Below are positions 36,289-51,200 of a stretch of DNA of 64,000 bases, in pieces. The stretch spans positions 1,116,001 through 1,180,000 of the forward strand of contig JAGFBZ010000363.1 of the NCBI GenBank assembly GCA_018398805.1, in the 5' to 3' direction. Each line of letters opens with the position of its first letter. The first letter of the stretch is position 1. The stretch is from Hirundichthys speculiger (taxonomy: Eukaryota > Chordata > Actinopteri > Beloniformes > Exocoetidae). The position numbers and the translations under genes were made by a program. Under the pieces are notes generated by a model. The model ran no database searches. It saw nothing but the letters and a program-made list of their open reading frames with translations, and had not been told where the DNA came from.

Positions 36289-39200
36289 TTTCTTGTGCAG
36301 ATGTCTGATGGCCTTTCCAAGGAATCTGAATCAAGTCTGATCTCATCACAGTTTTTCCTTTGTGATGGAATCACCCAGGATACATGACAATACCACATGT
36401 GAACAGCCTCTTTTAGACACTTTCCCTGGGTGTCCGAAGCCTATATGGCTCTATGCAATCTTTATTTACTTACTATTTGTGGGCTTACCCACTCTCGGAT
36501 TTAGCTTCATTCACACTCAATCTTCTCCATATACCAAAGGGAGAACATTATAATTCTTCTGGCCATTAACTAGTTTGTAGGACTATACGGTATCTAACAA
36601 TACTATCTTATAATAACCAACATTGTTTACTTTCTCTTTTATCCAATATATTTTTATTACAGATGATTAATGGATTCTTTGCCAAAAGACAAAAACAACT
36701 TGGAACTTGCATCATCTTTTTCCTCCATGTGGCTGAACAAGGCATTTAACAATAAAACAGGAAACAGAAAGTAAATGAAACCATAGAAGACTCAAGACAC
36801 CATGCATGAAACAAAACAAGACATCAGTGGAGAGCTGGCTGGTGGAACTGAGAGAATGGAGTTTGAAATTACTTGAGCAATGGCTGGCAAAGTGAGGCAA
36901 CACAGACTGTAGGAACTGAATTTGATGGGCAGCCTTTGGGCTCTCTAAACACTGAGCTCTACACAATCCTATTTTCCTGCCTAAACATTGGGGCATACTG
37001 TCTATGGAGAGGCAGAGATGAAAGCAGTGTGTGTATGTGTGTTGTTTGTCTGTATGTTCTCACCAGACAGATGTTGAAGCTTGGCCATAGCAGTCTAAAG
37101 GCCCCTGTGGAAGTTCACAAATTACTGTGGAGGGGGCAATGCCTAGACTGGTATGTTTAAAAGACAAAGAGACAAAGTAGCATAGATGACAAACCCGAAG
37201 TTTGATCAGCACCGAGGCTTTAGAGACCTGGAGTCCGAACCACGACTCTTTTGCAATCAACATAGAGGAGTATCTACACTTCTGTATTTCCGTGCCTCTC
37301 TGTAAGGGGATTAAGACAACCTTCAAAGAGAGGCAGAGATTGGAGAGGGGCCTGCAGGGTCCCTCGCCACTGGAGGGACCACGGCAGATTAAAACTGTCC
37401 AAGCCTCTCGGCTTGCCTTGTTACCAGCCCTCTTTTCCTGTGTGGTGTATGAGGGCACTCGAATCCCTCCCAGTGGAGCCACACACAACCAGGTGGATTA
37501 AAAAGGAGGTTATTTCACAATGATGCAAGGGACCTGGGTGGTTAGAGATTCAAGAGCAGAAGTATGTGTGTGAATGAAATTAAAAGGACAGTACAAGTGG
37601 GCGAGGTAATTTTACAAGTAGAGCAGAAGGCCTGTGTATACAGAATACACTTCCACAGGGGAATACGGCTGTCTTAAATGAACAAGACAGAGGAAGTAAC
37701 AGGACTAACTCCCTCAGGGCCTTTATACACCAAGCCAGGAACTGGCTGTTGAGAATGTTAGGAGCGACTGTGCACCATCAGCACTGACAGATAAAGTTGC
37801 CAGTTTTTTCAGCCGATTCAACATGAATTGGCTTCAGGTTGACAGAAATCTCTCTGATTGGATGTTAAGGATTGTAAATGAGACAAGAGGCAGCAGTATG
37901 CATCAATGCTGCTAATCTCTGCTTCTCCCACAGACAGGGGGACCATATAACAATGCATGATCACTGTAACGATCATATGATGGCCATACTCCAGCTACAG
38001 CCAGACTGACCAAATAAATGCAGCTGCCAAATACCTTTTCAATGAGCATTGTTCATTGAAAAGGTTCAAGAATGAGCAATTAGCAGCACAACAGCTGACA
38101 GAGATATGAGGGGGAATGGGGATAAAGTAATGACTATTCAGCCTGTCACTTCCAATGTAATGTTTAAAAAAATAAAATAAAAATTCTTAAAATATTAATA
38201 TGGGGGGAAAAAAAAAACATGTTGCAAAGAACTAACAGGCAACTCTCATAAGTACATATGTGGCCACATTAAAGGCCTGATAACCAGCTCGGTATGGCAT
38301 TACCAAAAACATGAAGCGCAGCCTTTTGTTCAATCTGATTCTTCATAGCAGTGTGTCCTTTTCAGATGAAGGAAATTAATAAATTACATTAGCCACACTG
38401 TGAGTGCAAGAAGAACACCAGAGAATATGTTAAAGAGAACTACTAACACTGTCATAATGAGGCTGAGGAAGGATTCTAGACCACAAATAAGGGTGCAGTC
38501 ACGCTGGACAATTTGTACTGAGCCCAAGCACAACTGACCCCCAAAGTTGGGTTCATTTGGCTAATATGAATGATCTGTTCCGTGCCGGAACACCGCATGA
38601 TTCCTGGTTTCTGATAGAATTATAATAGATGTGATTTTACACAAAATAGATACATGTGGAGAGGAGAGGGCTGTATCTGCCATCATATTTTCTTCCACTC
38701 AAGAAAGAAGGCACTAACTTGTGATTAACTACTTAGTACTGGTACCAGTACTTGTGAATGATTTGTTGACCACTTTATCAGCTCAGTGATAAAGATTTCT
38801 TCATAGAGTCATTTTTGATAGTTCTAGCTGTGGTCAGGAAAGATCTCCTGTTGTGGTCTGTGTTGCAGCAGATCTGAAAATGTTTCTGACTGAAGACATA
38901 CTACTGACACAATATTGTGATATACAGTGGTACCTCTACTTGCGAACGTCTCTACGTACGAAATTTTGAGGTTACGAAACGCCTCAATGGGAAAATATTG
39001 CCTCTTGTTACAAAAGAAATTTCAGGATACGAAAGGCAAAAATACAGTACGCGCTGCTACTCGCAGTTCACAGAGTTTACCGAACGTTAACATATTTGTA
39101 GCTGCTCTGCCACTGGCTATCGCCTAGCATCTTCCTGGCATCTCTCTCTGAATTCTCTGAATCTCTGAATTTGTTGAAAAGAATCACCCATAAAAAGTGT

Positions 39201-42200
39201 TCACTAATCGAGCTATCGCTCATTATGATGTTTGCCTTGCACAATTTCGAAGGATTGTTAAAAGCTGACAAAAGCAAATGTCCTTGGATCAGTTCTTTAC
39301 AAAATGTCAGGCAAAAACCACTGCTGAGAGAACATGAACCAAAGAAGGCAAAAGGTGGCGACGATAGCCGTTAAAGGGTAAATTAACATAATTTTTATTC
39401 TTTCCTTTTTTTTTTTATGTACAACTCTCATTTTATGTTTATTGTGCAGTAATCTACTTGTAACATGTATTTGTTACATGTTTTGATGCATTTTTATGAT
39501 TTATTAAAATATTTATGTCTGAATTTTGGGGAGCTTGAAACGGATTAGGGCATTTACATGGAAAACGTGTCTCTACTTATGAAATGTTCAGGTTACGAAA
39601 CAACTTCCAGAACCAATCAATTTTGTAAGTAGAAGTACCACTGTACTGATCTTGGATTTATATGAAATTAACTGTTAGCATCTGCATTTTGATTAAGGTA
39701 CATATGAATGTTACTGTCCTTTTTTTCTTTCTTTTTTTTCCTCCTTTAACTTTCCCCAACAGTGAGTTGATGAAAGACAAAGGGATAAAGCAAGTAAATT
39801 AGGTGGTGAAGGAAATCCAACAAGCAGTTTGGCACAAATGTTACTGCAATCAGAATCTTCTCCCCAAATTGGTTTTCACCGTTTCCAAGACTTTGCTCCG
39901 TGAGTAGTCTGATAATGAGGAAACCAGCAAGAGAGTGGAATTTTACACAGCCACGTATCTAGTTCTTATGTCACTTTGTCCGTGCAAGCAGCTCACTATA
40001 GGTGTGCCTCTGGGAAGAAACTCTTGATTGTTTAAAGCTGTCTTCACACCTAACATGCTTTGTTTGTTGCTAAAATAGATTCTGGTCTGTTTGCCCAGTC
40101 TGCTATGGCTTGAGGAAAGCAGACAATCCAAATAAGGTAAACAACTGATCCGAGATGGTTTGAAAATATTGTCTCAGTTTTATTCCACTTTACTCATCAA
40201 TAAATCACTGATGTAAGGCCTCAACAAAACCTCTAAATGATGTTAAACTGAGCTGTGTTGTAAAAATATAAATGTGCATATGGACTCGATGCTGGAAAAC
40301 TGTGCAATGATGAGCAAGAAAGTTAAAGAGGAGAAGGGAGAACAAGGCCAGGGAAGGTATGGCAGGCTGTTCCCTACGGTTTCTATAGGGTCAGAACCAC
40401 CTGTCCACAACCCAGGAGAGCCAGAAAGCTGAAAATAAGAAGAAATGGACAGATGGAGATGTGGAGGGGAGCAATGGCAGGGGAGGAGCCCGTTGAGGCA
40501 GGAGGAGGCCAGGTCCCTCGGCACAGAAAGCAGAAACTCTATAATAACTCCATGTAATGGAGAAATAAAAACCTTGAACTGGAGGAATCAGCTTGATATA
40601 CCTTCCTCTGATCTGCACTTCCACACCAAATATTTTTTTATACACACATATAAAAAAATTGTCATCAATTTTGTGTGTGACTGGAACAGCAGAGACAAAC
40701 AACAGGAGTTCCTAATCTGTGTGTTGTTAAGAGGATGAGGTGGCCTAAAGGCCACTTCAGATGGGTTAACATGAGAAAAGAGTGGTGGATGCCTGGTCCC
40801 ATCAATCCCCCACAGAGAGAAGAGAAGAGAAAACAGTGAGAGACAGACAAGAAACTAAATTAAAAATAATAATATAAAGACTGACAAGGGTAGAGAGTGG
40901 AGAAAATGGCAAAAGAAACAACACGAGGGATGTTATGTGTCCAGTAAGGTGTCAAGAAAATGTGGCACAGAAAACTACAATTACAACTACAAATAAAACA
41001 TACATGTTGTTACTAGAATGTATCTAGTATAATCCAATCCAATAATCTAATCTATATCCATGTCATTTTATAGAGATATTAAAATCTAACGATAGGGATT
41101 TACAGCAAATTCCCATTAATGCACAAAAAGTCTTTAACCCCCGGCCATTTTTTCTTTATTACCTCATCTCAAAATATAAAAGTGCATCAGATAACAAGAA
41201 AAACAGACCTCAGAAAGTTACAGATGTAAGGTCCAGGAAAAAAGTAAAATAGTACAAATATCAGTGTGTCTGTTGCTAGAGCAAAGCTGGCAGGGCTGTT
41301 TAAAGCCTTGTCTCACAAACCAACCATTCACATGACATGCAGTGCTGATCATTATTGGCAAAAGTGCCAAAAAAAATAAAAGTTGCATTTTCTTCCTGTG
41401 GTAAAAAGCAGAAAGTGGTCCCTTTATATTTATTCACTTGTCACATCTAGAACATTAATTAGAGGGGATTTGTACATTACAGTTTCTCTCAACTGCTCTC
41501 CTGGTTTGTATCTGTGAAGTAACTGTCTCCAGTAATTTGCTGACAAATGGAACAATGATAGTGAAAGACGAGAGGCAAGAACGGCTGAAAGTCAAAAGTC
41601 ACACTGCCTCCAGGCCAGATTATACACTACTTGATTTGGAATAGTAGTTAAAAGACTACAAACGGAGGCAAAGCAAAAAGAAAAAGGACATAACAAAACG
41701 GCAGTGAAGGAGGAGCCCACTCATGCAGTCCTGTCGTATCAGGTAGAGTTCACCAAGTCAAGGAAGCTAATTAAAAAGATGATTAACATTCATGTGGGAG
41801 AAGTGATGTCCATGTACAGGTGGGATGGGCTCACCATTCTCTCAACACATGCATATATAATGGGAGCAGTGAACAGTGCAGTCCAGCCTGTTGTAACTGT
41901 GGTTTCAAGGGAGGAGGAGATCAAGAGGTTAATATCATCCAATCCAGCTCCTTCATTAGCATGATGAAGGTAATAACAGCCTTCAGGGAAAGAAAGGCTG
42001 CCAGGTTGACTAAAACCAACTACCTACAATCCTCCTTGCAAGGTCTACAAGCCTACAGGTGAGCTAGAACACAGAGAGAGTGGCTACTGTTGTTCATATT
42101 AAGATGGAGCCTAAAACTACAGGGAACAAGATCAGATATCATGTTGTGAGACAACTTTGCATCTGTTGTCACTTTTAAACAAAATGAAATTGGGCTAAAT

Positions 42201-45200
42201 GTCTTCTATGACCAAACATTCTCCAGTTTAAGACCTTTTACGCGTATGCATCTCCCAAGCAGATTGTTAAGGCTAAATGTGAAATGTGAGCTTCTGGTCA
42301 CGGTTATAGATGGATATCACGCATGACTGAGAACACAAGGAAGGGGAAGGCGATTAAGAGTAAATAAGAAACACATAGTAGTGATAGGTAGCCCTAACAG
42401 ACAATAAATAGCATTAATTGGAGAGGCACACATGGATGGGTGCAGCCAGATGGTGTTTTGTACTCATTTGTCATACACTGCTGACGGAGAGACAAAGATA
42501 GAGAAGGAGGGATCTGGAGCTCCAGAGAGGAGAAAAAGAACAAAAAGAGGTGTTTATTGATTCCAAAGTCAGTACAAATCTCCCCGAAACAGATTTCCAC
42601 TGTTTAAATCTAGCTTTACTTGTTCTGTCTCTGCTTTTCCGGACTGAATGGTTCTGATGGTGCTGCTATAGTGCACTCTGCCAAGCTGGATGCATACTAG
42701 TGAGTACAGACACAACACCCCACAGATAGCCAAGCTTGGCATCCATTAAGGCCCATCTGTCTCCCTTTGACAAAAACACCATCTACTTCATGTTTTCTCT
42801 CAAAGGTGGTCCATAACAGAGAAAAGAGAAAGGGGGGGGAAGATGGACAAATCAGAAAGCCAAGAGCTAGGGGGCAGAATAGAGAAGAAATCAAGACAAC
42901 AATTGATGGTGAGTTCTACCTTTGCTCTTCACTTTCAAGACATTTACAAAATTCAATAAAAGGAAAGTGAATAAAGAAATCCCCTCAAAATGTTCTCTAT
43001 TTGCACTCGAACTGCAGAAGCTAAGCTAAAAATAGAACTTAAAAAAGGTGATAGAAAGATGGATGGTAATATGTGTGCGTGCACACGGGGATTTGTGTGG
43101 GGGGTACTTTGGAGGCAGGGCTGGATTTCCACAACTCCACAAATGGTAGTGCTCGAGGCCACCGCCTGCCTGGGCTGGTAGCATGCTCACTTTGTTCTCA
43201 GCAATGACAGTTTCATTCAGGGAAACGTGAACTTGATTCTCCAGGGCCAAAGTGTCCCTGTGCTTTCTGTTTGTTGTTCTCCTTTCAATTCTCTCCTACT
43301 CTGTGTGCAGGTGTTAAGTGTTAAGACACTGAAAGCGACAAAATGCTTCTCTTAATATACAGTGAGAGTTCGCAATCTCTGAAATAAGTCAGTTGTAGAT
43401 CTTGCCTGTGTGGTTTTAATTACTATCATCTAGCAAACCTTTATCAAATTAAAAGATTAGGGAAAGGAACTGTAAAAGAAGAGTCAACTGACAACTCACA
43501 AGAGCATAATCAATTTGATCAGTCAGAAAGCATGTGGTACTATAGAAGGCATTTCAAGCGTAACAGCCAAATCAGGGTTTCCACCTGTGAGTGAAGCTCG
43601 TCTGACATAAATGTCACTATTTGCACCAATCTGCAAGAGTCCACTGGGTCCCTCTGTCGGCTGATCGTGTGCAGCTCAATGAATTTTAACCATGCGGACT
43701 GAGGGTACAACCTACAGACATGTCTGGTTCAATCCAAGTCTGAAAAGAAAGAAGGAACAAAAGAACAACACGGATGCTTGATTTAAGGAGAAACCTTGCA
43801 GGACAATCACTAGAGCCTGAGCGATTTTATTGATTATGCGATATATATCGATATTTTATCGAAGTATCGATTTTTCAGCCGCGAGTATCGATGTTCTAAG
43901 CTTCTTTTTAAAACCCCCACGTCCCACCTTTAAAAGCTTGTTTAAAATAAATGAAACTATTTTTCTCAATAAATCTTTTATTCATTTTATCCAGCATTTA
44001 CAAGCTGCCTGTCAGCCATATAATGTGTAATTGATGCTTTCAGTTCAATAAATTCAAACAAAGTCATTGGAACACTCACAAGATGTCACCAAAATCACTT
44101 TGTTCCTTTAAAATCTTTCGGAAAATTATGTAAATGTATTGTAAGATGAATATCGATATATATTGTATCGTGAGCCGAATATCATGTATGCCAATGAATG
44201 CAGGTTTTTAGTGCGGATTATGAAATTATTATTATTATTATTATAAGTAGCATAGACCTGTGTGGACATCTGCAGGGCCCCAAATGGTTTGTGCATGGGT
44301 AAAAACCATTAACATGTATATTTTAGGAATTAGCCTGCTTAAGATTTTCAGTGGTTCTTCTGTTGAAATGCAACTTATTGATATACTTCACTGGTAGCTA
44401 GATTTACAATTTCAAGGCAGAAAACAAAGTGAATATAGGAAGACAATGCAAATTGGGAAAAAAAGGAGGCTAAATAAATGTTTCATTCTAACTTCACTCC
44501 TGCCTTCATCAAACCCTTAATCTGTCATTTAAAAATATTATAGCAAAAAAAAAAAAAAAAGACCCAGCAAAATTCTACTTTCATGGCATTTGTTGAAATT
44601 TTGGCTACATCATCAATGTTGAGATTATAGCAACAGCCATGAAGCCAAACAGCAGCTTTATAAGACATAAGTCATGTAAATATGTGGGACCCTTTACTGC
44701 TGACAGGCCAATATTTATTATTCAACAGAAGAATTTGTTTGTCATCCAGGCTCTGTTTGGGCTGGATAACACAACTTAGTAGGAGTTCATTATAAATACA
44801 TGGCGGTAACTCAGAGGGTGTTGGACTTAAGCATGGGATGACAATCACATCACTTCAAATATTTGTGGTATAAAGATTTCTGCCTCTTCCACAATTGGCA
44901 AAGGTTTTCTGTCATCATATGACGATGCCTGCACACTGGGCAATTATTTATTTGCCACTCAGCCTTTCAAGGGACAGGACAGGGAAGTGAACTGAGCTAT
45001 TCAGTATTTATGTATACGCTGCTGCTCTCTGAGTGGAGGTTACCTAAAGTGCAGGGTCGGTTTGAGGGCCTTATAGGAATCAAGGGATAAACTGAGCCTT
45101 TTCTTCAGTGTGTATGTGCAGGCGTGTTTTGGCTAACGTGTACCTGTATGTGTGTGTCTATGTGTTAGTGTGTGTGTGTAATAGGACAGGATCAGTTGAA

Positions 45201-48200
45201 TAAATCCACACTTGAAAGAGTAGCTCAATCAAGCTTTCCCACCCATCTCCATCTCTCCATCTCTCTCTATCTGCCTCCCTCACCTCACTGATCTTTAATA
45301 GCTCCCAGTTCATACACAGAGTTGATTAGAGTTCCCACAGTTCATAGGGAGCAAAGAAGAGTTCACAATATCAGGGAGAAGAATGAACATCATTCTGAAC
45401 ATCATTCAAGTCACATTCCCATCAGTTTTTCAAGTCACATCAATATATTTGTAAGGAGGATATATCCTCGCACACTTCAGCAGACTTTCCATATCACACT
45501 TTGTTTATCCCACATTTCTGAAAACTATGAACAAGACAACAGGTAGATGTTGGAAAATCAAGTTATCTTGGAAACAAGCTTCAAAACAGAGCAGCTTTCA
45601 TTCATGAAATTAAGACATTTCAGTTGAACAACATTTTGCATACAATTTTCTAAATACATACATTAAAAGTAGGTAAACTGAGTTTAGCAGATGGAAGTAT
45701 CTGGTGCTCCTGAGCACTTCACAAGAAAAGTGTGGACTCGAGTCCAGTTTATTCAAATCTAGTTTACCTTGATAAAGAGCATGGCAATCTGACACCCTCT
45801 CATGACGTGTATGTATGCAGATACCAGCATTAATATAAAAAGGGTCTCACAAATTAAGTAACCAAACACTAAGGCCTCTTCTGTTAAACTGAAATTAAAC
45901 ATCACTTCAACTAATAATTCAATTCAGCTGACTGAAGTGGAGACGGTGCTAATATCAGACTGTTGTCAGTTGGAGCTCAAACTCTAAATTGGTTTATGAA
46001 CAATCAAACAGCTTATATTTAGTAGTAATGAGCTTTAAAATTATATAAAAGTGAGGAAGTAGTATTTTATAAAACAAAACAGGACACAGTACTCAAGAAT
46101 GAGAAGGAAAATGGTCTTTGGTGGATGATTTAAGCAGAGTTTAAATCACAAAGTGTGATCTATATCCAGAATATCTTTATTCCATGGCCTTGCTATGTGG
46201 AAACTTTTTCCTTTTTTATGGTACTGGGGAAATATTACATTGCATAATTTTGACTGGCAGAGGACTGGAATTAAATGTTTTATTGCTTTGACTTTTTTTT
46301 TTTTAAGAAAATAAAATGTTAAAACCTAGCTACACAAGTGGACCAACAGCAGGCAGCTCCCTTGTTCTGCATGTACAAATTATTTTAAGAAAGAAAACTG
46401 GTTGCTTTGAAGAGATCATCATTTTCTGTAACTGTTCCTGATCCACATAAATGGCTCTCTGAAGAGGAGAGACAGATGTAGGAAGAACCCAAAGGTTGTA
46501 TGCAATTACAGTAAAATTATTGGGTGTTATGTTGAAATTGCTAAGGTACATTTTGGGGCAGACTGCAGGAAATTGTCCACTCCGCAATAGTCTTGACTCC
46601 ATTCAAACTACATTTACAATCTACAACAGAAAATACACTGACAACTGATAAACACCTCATATAACATCACACCAAAGAAGAGCTACCACCTTAAAGGTAG
46701 AGTGGCACTTTAGAAGAAAGATCTCATTAGTGTCTAAAACCAGCTTGAAGTTGCTTTCTTACGTCTGAGAAATAAAAGCGCTTCTCTTTAATTCACCCAC
46801 TGGTTCAGGTAATGAATCACAGCACCATCTTTGATGTACTTGTCAGGGCTGACTGGTATACCAACTTTCTAATTTATATTTGTATTTTCTTTCAAACGAG
46901 ATATAAAAGTCAGAAAATGTCATCTTTACCAAAATATTGTGATGCAAGTTGCTTCCCTGTAAAGTCAGACCAGTGCGTATATTTATCCTCAGTTATGATG
47001 TAGCATTTGTTGGCCATAAGATGAGTTGTCAAGCCAGAAAAGAAGCATAAACCTGGCTTTGAGCTGCAAATGTGAACTCTTTAATCATTCTCAAAGTCAT
47101 TTCAGATTACGAGTATAACCAAAGTTGAAACAAATAAATTTATCAGACAAATTTGCATTTATAAAATCATTGACTGCTGATTAACAGTCACAGGTTTTTT
47201 TTAGGGAAATTCAACTGTGTTAAAATACAGAATATGACAGGAGAGATTGAGGGAGAGGAACAGATGCTGACCGCTGACACTGGTTGACAGTGAAATAAGT
47301 GTTTGAAAATACAGACATATTATTTTGTCTTTACTGACCAGCCCGAGTACTTCTCACGGATAAAAAATGCAGAGATTTCTGGAAAAGCATGGATGCCATT
47401 TTTTGCAGTAGGTTGTCGTGACAGAGAGCCATCGCTGACTTAAAGAGGTTTGTTGTGTATGTGTCGACACGTGCGCTGGCATTGACTCATCATGCCCAAC
47501 TGTTTACAACTCTGTTACTTCCAGACATGGCAGGCACACACACATAAATATGAGTGTGTTCACATCCGTGTTTGTGTGTGTATGTGTATGCAGGTGTGTC
47601 ATTAGATCTGAAACACTCATGCAGTCAGAAAAGAAAGTGTCTAAAGAAATAGCAGGAAGGCTGTGAAAAAAAAAATCAAGCAATCCTGAAAAAAGGGGGA
47701 CATAATATTAGTGCTCTTCCACATGGCCAAATTGGGCTAACGACCCAATGAGATGACCAGTGTTACATGTACACACACACAGATGAGCTGAACAAAAGGC
47801 TGTAGTTTATGCCCCTAGATGATGCCATTATAAAGTTGAATTACATTATTTTGTAAGCCTTTGCTTTCTGCAAAACTCACAAGCAGTGTGCAGTATGTTC
47901 AAACATTGGGGAACAGTGTGCACACATTTAACATTAATATATTTTGTCAAAAATGTCACCATAACAATACTTTTCTGCATCTATTCAATGTCAGAAAACC
48001 TTTCAGGAATCTACTCTTATAAATGTCCCACAATTCCACAATTTAAGTCTTTAGTCCTCTTCCCATTCGATAATCTTATTGAAAGATCTCCTTGGGCTGT
48101 CACTTGTCCAGTGGTTTTACATTTCACATCTGAAAAATATTAATGCATCTAACTGGAACCACTACTGCATTTGCTCCTAACAAAGTCAGAAATTCTAAAT

Positions 48201-51200
48201 ATCATAAATATTGTTCAGTAATAGTTTAACATTAAGGGGGTGAAAAACTTGAAAGCAATCTTCTAACCAGGGGTTACAGTTGATGAAATACTTGTATTTC
48301 TGTTCACCTTTGTGTGTCTGACATTGGCTGGACACGTGTCAGTAGACCACTAAGCCCTGTGCATTGCCACCTGGTGGTAAACCTTAGCTTTCAGCTGCTC
48401 TGTCCACCTGGTTGCCACAATTAAAAGCACATATACAAATCGAACGCCAACAAAATTACCAGCAGCTACCACAGGTGGCACAGCACATGAGGAAGTCTAG
48501 GCAGAGGGGAAGCGGACATGAAATGTGGCAGTCACAGGAGGTGTGTGGAACTAGTTGATGTTTTTCCACTCAACTAGAGGTACAGCCAACCTGCTCCCTG
48601 GTCTATAAATGGAAATAAACAGGATGCTAACAGTAGGACAGAAGTGATGTTCCATATGCATTGCCATTATCCTGTTGCTAGTTAAGCATGGAAAAGCTTC
48701 TCTTAGGACTGCTAATCATCTTCTTAGGATACTCAAATGATGGACGTCATTAATCAAAAAGCTAATACAACTCCAGTCATTATACATCAGTTTTTGCACA
48801 GTATATACTCACAGCAGGTACAAGGAGTTTCTTGACCTCCTCCACTGCTCTCTTCATCTTGATCTCAGCTCTGGTCTGGGTGTCTTCCACCGTAATTAGG
48901 ACATGAAGGTCTTCATTTAGGTGTTCCCAGTTTGGTTTCCCTCTGTTCTGCTCCTCCTGGACAGAGAAATGGGAAGAGCAAGAGAGAAAGTGAGTGAATG
49001 TGACACTCGGGGTGTGCTACAGTAGACCAGCTAACTCCATAACAGAGAGCAGAGGCAAGTGACAGACACATACAGAGGACTATGGGGCCCTGTGAAGAGA
49101 AGCAGGATGACAGGACCAGCCCTTTAGTCAGCTATTTAGCTTTAACTTTGAAAGGACACCCTTCTTTAATAAATCCCTTGCTTCACAGAGACAAAGATGA
49201 CAGCAAGCCCTGCAGCAATTAATATCAATGAAAGATGGATGGGTGCAGGGATCAGAGAAGGAAGGATCTGGATTTTAAAAACCACACCAACATAACTAAT
49301 ATAATAATTACATATAGGTAAAGAAGAAAGTGTCACAGGATTGCACAGAAAGGAAGAGGAGCATGTCCCTTGTGTGTTTGTGAAGAATATTGTCATTTAT
49401 ACCCAGTTATATCAACAGCAATCCAAATAAACTAGGCAATCAATTCACATGTTGCAAAATATTGTACCGCAGACCTGCGTACATTTTCTGCTGTAAGTAA
49501 GCACTTAAAACAAATTAAATATACCCTTTAATACAAGCAAAAAGTACATCTCAATGTACCAAAGAAAATATGCACCATATTCAAAACCAATTACTCAATA
49601 TCCTTCTAATTAAGTAAAGCCTTTTCTATATTTAAACAGATGAAGTTGAAGTTTAGAAACAATACATTTTCAGTTGCCTGCCATAATAAAATGAAATAAA
49701 TAAAATAAAGATCTGTGGAGATGGATAAAGAGGAGTCTCTGATTTTCAGATTCTAATCTGCAGTGATGTTTCCTGATGTAACATAACTCCTGTCCCCTCT
49801 TGGCCTGGCAAATGCAGCAAGCAGATACAGTGCACTAAAAATCTTTGAGGCTGTATCACATATCAATGTACAACACTGAAGGCCAGTGATTTGAAAGATG
49901 ACTACTTTCTTCTCCCTGAGGTGAAGAGCTGAAGTATAGGCTGTCAGAAAAGACAACCTCAGATGCCGAACACATCATCATTAACGCTTCAAAACAAGAG
50001 TCTCAAATATTCATGTTTGGTTTTTCGAGGATGACAAAGGGTGGCAATTCATTTAACAGAATTGAGGTCTTATACCTGCATATCCTTCTGTTACTGGGAC
50101 AAGTTTGTGCAACGACAAATGTTTCCCCCGATCCAGAACAACCAGCTCAATTTCGAATCACTGTTTATTAGAGAGTTGAGAGCTGCTGTGAGAGTGTAAC
50201 TGCTAACTAAACATTGTGCTGCTCGGCAGGGGTCCACCTGATACTATTCCAATACACTCCACAAGACCTAAGAAGTGAAGGAGTTTGAGCAGAGTACCTC
50301 CCACCTGCCTCCTACTCCATAGAGAGCTGTTGCCATGGCACTGCTCTTTACAACACACACACGCACACACACACACACAGAAGTAAGTTCAATATTCCAC
50401 TCTCGTTTTCCCCTTTTCTACATGTGGGTGGGGTGATGGTGAGGTGTGGTGGTTAGTTTAAGCAGTGGGGCCGATATTTCACCGTGGCTGTTTGCTCATG
50501 GCCTATTAACGGGACACAGGAGCTGGGAGGTGACTCAGCGTTTTCTTATAGAGACAAGACAGATAGGTTAGTTGGGCTGTCCCTGTATGAAAGCACAGCA
50601 TTAAATCAAAAACAAGGTTGACATCAAAAACAGGTTATGTATGTGACAGATTGCTGCTCAACTTGGATCTAAAAAGGACTAGTCAACAGCATGTCTGTGA
50701 GCATGCTGGGATTAAGTTTGCATTTCGAGTAGGGCTGGGCAATTATCAACTTTTATCTATTTTTCCAAAACAAAATGTGAACTCAGGCAACTATACTGCC
50801 TACTGATAATGACACAATCCTCTTCCATGTCAAACTGTCCCAGTGTGTGCATTTCTCTTTAGTTACACAGCAGCACAGCTTCCTCCTTTTCCTCTATATT
50901 TGTTTGCAACAAGGTAAATTGCGGACTTATTTACAGCATCTCCTTAAATTGACCAATTTAGCTACTTCATCCATAAATTAAAAAAAAAAAAACAAAAAAA
51001 AACTCCTGGCCATGTGATAAAAGTATCATTAGACCTGCCAGAGAAAGCTAATTTTCTTCAGTCACTTCTGTCTGCAGCAGTATGTCTGATACACACATCA
51101 ACATATATTCTCATTCATTTTACATGCAAGTAAAACCGAAAGTAAAACACAAATACTATCAAAGCTGTTATGTCGCATTTATAAAAATCAATGATCTCTT

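Larger units (their letters stand above)
28872..48812 (-). other. qki intron 4
   Basis: About 19.9 kb. It holds a Tigger-like MITE (38925-39643), a probable AT-rich MITE (about 43811-44182), a (TA)n run (36229-36268) followed by a T run, and minor CA/GT runs. Open frames here are short, repeat-driven or lack splice logic; no nested gene is supported. Confidence 0.75.

Noticed and set aside
50728..50760. TAGGGCTGGGCAATTATC, resembling the end of a hAT-type MITE
   Set aside because: No matching inverted end or target duplication found nearby; at best a truncated relic.
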